64,000 nt of DNA. Source: Gonatopus flavifemur (taxonomy: Eukaryota; Arthropoda; Insecta; Hymenoptera; Dryinidae). Shown piece after piece: positions 58,189-64,000 of this stretch. The stretch lies in assembly GCA_018340375.1 (NCBI GenBank), contig JAFFJZ010000004.1, positions 25,952,001-26,016,000 on the forward strand. The letters run 5' to 3'. The translations under genes and the position numbers were made by a program. Within the stretch, counting starts at the first letter, position 1. Every line of letters begins with the position of its first letter. Under the pieces are notes generated by a model. That model did not search any database, was not told the DNA's origin, and saw nothing but the letters and a program-made list of their open reading frames with translations.

Positions 58189-58799
58189 GTGCTGGGGATA
58201 TTCATTTTAACGCTCAATATAACATGGAAATAGGAGAATAATCCGACTTTTCGTCATTTCCAGATGATTTTATGAATAATTAACGCCCGTCAATTGTTTG
58301 CAGCAATTTGACCCATATGATAGTACCCATGTCTCTCCCCACACCATACTCTTGCCACAATTCCTGAGTTGGTATGTTACACACACTCACAGAAATGATT
58401 TCTTGTTGTTACCATCATTTTGTTCTTGACATTGATTTTCTTCTCCGAAAACGAATAGTATTCGATCAAAAAGCGGTTTTGTTTAAAAATAATCATATCA
58501 TGGATTATCAGCAGAGAAAAATATGATTCATGATTTTCGGTTAACGTAAGAACCTTTATTTCTTGTGAGAACCATCCTTTCTTGTGACAAGACAAATTTT
58601 CTTACGCTGAAACTACATGAATATTCTTAGAGGCGACGCTTAACGATACGCCCCTCTCCCTTTGATTGGCCGCATACCGGTTCAGTGATCGAGTTTTCGA
58701 GGATCAGTAAAGCGGAGTAAAGTGTCTTTTGTTGGTGAAAATCAAAAAGTAAAGTGAGTATTGTAACTTTGAAACAGTGATAATAAATAAATCAATAAA

Positions 58800-58862
58800 A
58801 TGGATGACGATGCTGCCACTACTGCGGTGGAATGTACTGTCGCCTGTATAATCCATATATGA
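58800..58862 (+). CDS. Candidate short coding start (MDDDAATTAVECT), interrupted by AT repeats
   Basis: ATAAAATGG provides a start context after a less AT-rich stretch (58620-58740) that looks like promoter and leader. The frame MDDDAATTAVECTVACIIHI runs into the following GTATAATCCATATATG repeat, which supplies the stop. Upstream in-frame structure and any splice donor are unconvincing. Confidence 0.2.
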   Translation: MDDDAATTAVECTVACIIHI

Positions 58863-59100
58863 TCCCTGTATAATTCATATATAACTCATACATGAATAAC
58901 ATAAAACATATATTTCGCCTGTATAATCCATATATGACCCCTATATAATTCATATATGGTTCATATATGGAAAAATTTCCCCATATATGGAATGATTTTG
59001 ATATAAGATCATATATGAATTATATAGGAGACATATATGAATTATATAGGGAACATATATGATTGCATAGGAATCATATATGATTACATAGGAATTAATT
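58846..59100. repeat. ATATATG-rich foldback repeats
   Basis: CGCCTGTATAATCCATATAT recurs at about 58848 and 58915, with inverted CATATATGAATTATATAGG copies to about 59090. It is similar in style to the 382-bp AT foldbacks but has different ends. Confidence 0.5.
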
Positions 59101-59950
59101 CCGAGAATCAACCTCATGATTCGTTGAGAATTTGAAAGAATTGGTTACTTGTAAACATTAAAAACTTACTAAGCTACATCTCAAGTTACGTACGCTTTTG
59201 TCAAAACGGTAAAAGTTATGTTCCGTTTCGTTTTTCTGTTTCATGTTACCGTACATATTTGGTCACTGGACGTAATTCTAGGCATTCTTTGGATTTTGTT
59301 GAAAACTAGTCAGATTTTACGCATCCCTGGAGAAAGGTTAGAATAATTTCAAATAGAGCGGTGACTTGTTTTCAATGAAACTGTAACTTGAAAATTACAA
59401 TTGCTCATGAGATCATTAGAGATCTGAGATATATCAGATTCCAATTCATTATTCATAAGAGTCGTTTATATTCTTAATAAAAAATATTATAAATACATTG
59501 TATTATACATTATATGATATATTGAGAATTCTAGATAATATTTATAACCATAATAACATATGTAATGAACATGTTTATTCTCATATTCATTGTATATTTT
59601 GATTTTAGACGTTGAGCTCGTCACATCCTTTTCCCGAAAAAAATGTAGTGAAAACACAACTGATCTATTCTTTGAAGATGAATTCTTCAATCATCAATTA
59701 TTTGATGGATTCTTTGAATTCATTATATTTGCCAATAATTGAATTTACATTCAATCATTGACCAATATGATAGTTTCGAAAAATTTATTCAATAATTATG
59801 ATTGTATCTCAACAATTGAGAGTCAAATTATTCTTTAATGCTTCAATCCTACGCAATAGCCCAGTTTCTCATCTGAAGAATATTGATTATAGTAACAAGA
59901 AAGTTTTCTTTACTCTTAACGCAAACTTCATTCTACCAAGAAGATCTCAT
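59101..59950. other. Unassigned stretch
   Basis: AT-rich DNA with no supported feature. Confidence 0.4.
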
Positions 59951-60166
59951 CAGGGTATACTCAAGCATTGATGGGAGCTGGAGTTTGCCGAACGAGCGCC
60001 CTTGCGTCAGAGGGCACTGATGTTCTCACTAACACAAATATGGTTTAGTATCCCTGTGTGGACACGGATATTTAATCATATTTGTGTTAGTGAGAACATC
60101 AGTGCCCTCTGATGCAAGGGCGCTCGTTCGGCAAATTCAAGCTCCCTATAATGCTTGGGTACCCTG
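59951..60166. mobile_element. 216-bp hAT-like hairpin element
   Basis: CAGGGTATACTCAAGCATTG and the complement (AATGCTTGGGTACCCTG) are the ends. The arms pair nearly perfectly for about 90 bp (GAACGAGCGCCCTTGCGTCA). GATCTCAT before and AGTCTCAT after share six of eight bases, a likely decayed 8-bp duplication. Confidence 0.75.
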
Positions 60167-60549
60167 AGTCTCATTCGAAGAATGGTTATGCTGAGGTCAA
60201 GAATATTTTTCTTGATTCAAAATTAAAAATTCTAACAGTAAGATTATCAAATTTTACTTGAGGGAAGAAGAATTAGGATTGTCCTTATATCGAGAATACA
60301 ATTTTCTCATTATATTAAAATTTGGGTTACAACAAGAAATCATTTCTGTGAGTGCATTTGGCACAATGTTGTTCACATGACTAATTATGATTCAACAATG
60401 AAATTATCAGTTTATGCACGGTCGGATTCGGTTTTCATGATATCGGAATCGTCAAACAAAATCATGTGCGAAGCAAGAGAAAAGGGAAACGCACTCCAGA
60501 AGTCCATTTCGAATACATAGTTGAAGATACACTTGATCCACTCGTGTGG

Positions 60550-61500
60550 AAAATTTTCCGGGCGTCCTGTATTGAATATAGGCCCCGTATGGGCTTATAT
60601 TGGGTATCCAAACTCAGGATGTCTTAACCTTAGCCACTAGAGGGCCTAGTCGGGTTGCTGATATTCAGCCTGATTTCTCTAAGTCAGGGACACCCATATA
60701 AAGTCCATATGGGGCCACGCTGCATTACCAATTTTTTCCCCGGTTTTAAAAATCTAGGCACACCAACTACAGCCTTAATAGGGCCTTGCAAGGCTTCCCG
60801 TATTCTCCCGAAGATCTTGATTTAAACATACCTGTATAGAACCCATGTAGGGCCAAGCTGTATTTCCAAAGTTTTCCCCGTTTTGAAAATCTGAATGCAC
60901 CCAACTACAGCCTGCATAGGGCCTTGCCCTTATATTAATTCCTTCTTTGAATATAAGCCTACTTTAAAGAGCAAATTCAATGAAATCGTATTGGTAATTT
61001 AGACTTTATGCCCCCAGAAAAATATTTCATCCATGATTCACACTATCGTTGAACAGTGTCAAAAAATCGGAAAAAAATCACTGTATGGTTAATTCCAAGA
61101 GTGAATGGGGTTGTTCTGTTTTTTGATACAGTCCGATAATGTATGAACAAAGTGATTTTGGGTGGAATACCCGAATAGAAATTGGAATCGGGTCGTTCCA
61201 GGCCCTGTCTGGACTCAACTCGAAGTGGCCTGGGTACAGATAGGGCCTTGGATAGCCCAATTTTCAATCGAGGAAATTTCCTCCTTGCAATATTTATTCA
61301 ATTTGATGATATTCGCGATAATTTATTGTCCTTTTAAATGTCTCAGTTTCATCGCCTACATTAGCTTCATCATCGGTGTCCTACGTAGACCCAAGTTGGG
61401 AATACTATGCTGGCCCTGAAGATGAGTGCGTGACAATCCTGTCTAGGCCCTATAAGGGTAACCAAAACAGGGCCCGAAATAAAACGAGAAAGCCTAGTTC
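60550..61500. repeat. TAGGGCC-rich degenerate repeats
   Basis: Units of about 130-190 bp contain ATGGGGCCACGCTG/GTAGGGCCAAGCTG, TTTTCCCCGGTTTTAAAAA, CACCAACTACAGCCT and TAGGGCCTTGC. They are in direct orientation at 60690-60930. Inverted AGGGCCTTGG/AGGCCCTG motifs follow from 61195. Confidence 0.5.
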
Positions 61501-61659
61501 CGCCCAAACTGCCGCCAAGAATTCATTTCCACACGGGCATTATCAGCCATTCCATTGGTTGGATGAAAACACAAAATTTTGTTATTCTTTCCAGATTTCT
61601 GTGGAATTTTGCATATAGGTCGCTGGGAATGGACTTGTACGAAAGTCACAATGGTACCT

Positions 61660-62060
61660 CTAACGATATCTGAAGAAACTAGAAGAAACTATTGCAACCA
61701 CGTTGTCGTTCCTTTTAAAAGAACAATGAAATTTGTCCGAAACAGGATGGAACCCTTCATATAAAACTGAGGGTTGCGAAAACAGGTTGTATTTCAACTT
61801 GGGTACAAATAAAACAGTATCGAGATATCTTTGCTTACAACCCAAACCATCAAATGCCAGTACGTCTATGGTACCTTTACCCAAAGCTTCAATTAATCGT
61901 CCGTTGCGCAACTGCACTGGAATTGGTTCCTCCAAAACCTGGTACGAAGCAAACCAATTTCTGTTTGCACACATATGTTTGCTTGTGTGATGTACCCACC
62001 AAAAACTCACCCTCCTCACCTTTAAATTTTTTTTATGTAATACCCATACAACAAAATAAG
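61660..62060 (-). pseudogene. Ty1/copia retrotransposon protease-region relic
   Basis: On the minus strand the frame reads HHTSKHMCANRNWFASYQ, EEPIPVQLRNGRLIEALGKG and TVLFVPKLKYNLFSQPSVL. This is the region just after the protease active site in copia Gag-Pol (H-M-x-x-W-F, then V-G-x-G and L-Y-V-P-x-L-x-x-N-L-L/F-S). The active-site Asp-Ser-Gly is not preserved (WWVHHTS instead). No integrase or reverse transcriptase follows, and no LTRs were found. It is an isolated dead fragment. Confidence 0.8.
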
Positions 62061-62109
62061 CCTCTCTAATCCATTCTGTAAATTTATCAAATACTCCTAG
62101 ATACATTTA

Positions 62110-62798
62110 GATAATCAAAATTACAACCCATGATAGAAAAGGAATTGAGAAACTTCTTTTGTTAGATAGGAACATTTTTCTTTGTTCATTTAAATGTTCA
62201 AAGTAGAAGAATCGACACATTGTTTATATTGATTATATTATTTTTCTTTCAACATTTCACCCATTTCTATTATGGAATATTGGTGTTTCATTAGATTCAT
62301 AATAACGGTATATGATTTTTGCATACAAATAATGTATCCAAGAAATATCGAAATAAGTTCAACATTCCGAAGCCCAAAGAGAACTGTCTCGCGCAAAATT
62401 ATCCAACCTCAGCAAATTACATTCCGGTCGAAGGTTCACGAACGAACAATTGCAAACGACGTCTTTTCAACCACGCTCTCAAAGAAAGAATCAATCGAAA
62501 CTTGTAGGAAATTGAAAATCATTGTAATTTGAGAGCGCGTTTGAGATAAACTCGTTACATTCAGGAATATAAAAATTATCTCCCTATATATACGAAGCGA
62601 AGATGAAAGCACGTATACATGGGGTGAAGTTCAAGACAAAATTCTCTTTCACTTTCGTATCTTTTCATTTGACACCTGACACGAAGTTATTTAGTTCATT
62701 TCTCAGGAATCAAGCAAATCAATATGATCTATACGGACAAATTTATACTCCAATATTCATCCACGAATTTAATAACGCAGAAACATAACACAAATAAT
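62110..62798. other. Unassigned stretch before LINE copy 3
   Basis: No splice-supported exon or repeat was recognised. Confidence 0.4.
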
Positions 62799-64000
62799 AA
62801 CATAATAGGAGATTTTGCGTTAGGGAGGAGGAACGATAGAGGACAACGTTTAGTCGAATTTTGTGAAAATCATAAGATGGTTATCACAAACACTTTATTT
62901 GAAAATCATCCAAGAAGAATCTACACTTGAAAAATGCCAGGAGATACAGCAAGATATCAACTCGATCACATATTAGCGCATCAAAGATTGAGAAACCAAG
63001 TGCAAAACTGTAAAACTTATCCCAGTGCAGATATAGATAGTGATCATAATATGTTGATGATGAAATGTTCTCTGAAATTCAAATCTCTGACGAAGAAGAG
63101 GAAAATGCAGAAAAGATGGAATTTGAAGAACCTCAAGCAAAAACAAACACATGAGGCATTCGAGAAAATATTGGATGAAAAATTGGGAGATCAAAAAGAG
63201 AAAGACTTGGGAATAGAGAGGAGATGGACAAAGATGAAGGGGAATATAAGAGAATGTGCGGATAAGATTTTGAAGAATAATGGAGTAGAACCTAAAAACC
63301 CATGGATAACGGGAAGAATTTTAGAATTGATAAATGAAAGAAGAAAATACAAGAATAATGATAGCCAAGAAGGCCAGCAACGATACAAATCATTGAGAAA
63401 CGAAATAACAAGAGAATCAAGGAAAGCAAAAGAACAGTGGTTAGAAGAGAAATGTCAGGAAATAGAAATAAGATCGCATTTAGGAAAAATAGATGAAGCA
63501 TATAGGATTATTAAAAGATTTTTTGGACAAATGAAATCTAGAAGCAATAAGATTAGAAACTCTCTAGGACGACGATTGATAAAAACGGAAGAGAAAATAG
63601 AACAGTGGATCAATGATTTGGAAGACTTGTATAGAGGAAAAGATGATATAGCACTTTTAGAGAAGGAGGAGGATGTAGATGAGGAAGAATTGGGAGATTC
63701 GATATTGAGATCAGAATTCGACAAGGCTTTGAAAGAATTGAAGAATAATAAAGCGCCAGGCATAGATGGCATAAGTGCGGACCTTATAAAAGCCTCCAGT
63801 GAAGGAACTCGTGACGCACTGTTTGAATTGATTAGAGATATGTACGAAAAAGGCGAAGTACTGGAAGATTTCCAAAAGATCAAAATTGTCGCTATCCCGA
63901 AAAAACAAGGGGCAGACAAATGCGAGAACTACAGAACGATCAGTTTAACTTCACATGCTTCGAAGATACTGACCAAAATTATATACAGGAGGATGGAAGA
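62799..64000 (+). mobile_element. RTE-clade LINE, copy 3 (5'-truncated, runs off the window)
   Basis: It starts abruptly inside the endonuclease (ATAATAGGAGATTTTGCG matches copy 1 near 26780) and continues into the reverse transcriptase up to the window end. It keeps the TCATCCAAG segment that copy 1 has lost and TTG where copy 1 has a TAG (KALKELKNNKAPGIDGISAD). A TGA replaces TGG near 62928, so it is also inactive. 5' truncation is the usual result of incomplete LINE reverse transcription. Confidence 0.9.

Noticed and set aside
58377..58595. Minus-strand frame MSCHKKGWFSQEIKVL
   Set aside because: No splice or homology support. It lies in transposon-derived AT-rich DNA.

Overview
This window looks like insect (arthropod) nuclear DNA. 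It is AT-rich, has spliced genes with short exons and introns of 6 to 14 kb, uses eukaryotic polyadenylation signals, and is packed with animal transposon families: an RTE-clade LINE, a Mos1-like mariner, BEL/Pao, copia and Helitron relics, hAT-like elements with 8-bp target duplications, TTAA-flanked miniature elements, and very large foldback elements. The order cannot be fixed from sequence alone. No bacterial operon, CRISPR array, rRNA or convincing functional tRNA was seen.

Host genes. At the left edge on the + strand lie the last two exons of a cytochrome c oxidase subunit 7A-like gene (53-199, 939-1070). From 3014 to 4696 there are three + strand candidate terminal exons. All three accept the same splice phase and each ends in its own stop. 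On the - strand I assembled four exons whose splice sites and phases fit together exactly (56748-56856, 43131-43367, 37065-37234, 23331-23472). They encode the last 218 residues of a coiled-coil protein. Its three introns in the window (13.4, 5.9 and 13.6 kb) contain nearly all of the transposons between 23 and 57 kb.

Transposon layout. 0.5-8.2 kb: hAT-like and TTAA-flanked miniature elements, then a decayed BEL/Pao pol gene. 8.8-12.5 kb: a 3.7-kb Mutator-like foldback with a 9-bp target duplication and inverted arrays of a ~162-bp repeat. 14.5-18.8 kb: nested foldbacks with CCCTGGTGAAAA-type ends. 20.7-22.8 kb: miniature elements. 25.8-29.2 kb: a full-length RTE LINE with an 11-bp target duplication. 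30.0-31.2 kb: a hAT-like element with a perfect 8-bp duplication. 31.5-35.8 kb: a second full-length RTE LINE (- strand), split by a 922-bp palindromic TA-inserted element. 38-42 kb: a Helitron helicase relic and a long-TIR element. 44.6-48.5 kb: a giant inverted repeat with ~0.96-kb arms. 49.0-50.2 kb: an element whose inverted ends encode the start of a protein. 52.5-55.0 kb: miniature elements and a mauritiana-type mariner with one nonsense codon. 57.8-62.1 kb: AT-rich foldbacks, a hAT-like hairpin and a copia relic. 62.8-64.0 kb: a third, 5'-truncated RTE LINE running off the window.

Overall the window is a few host exons embedded in layered transposon insertions. Several insertions can be ordered in time from their target duplications. 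The most informative points are the reassembled coiled-coil gene, the foldback families with shared termini but unrelated interiors, and the palindromic element whose empty site is preserved in a sister LINE copy.
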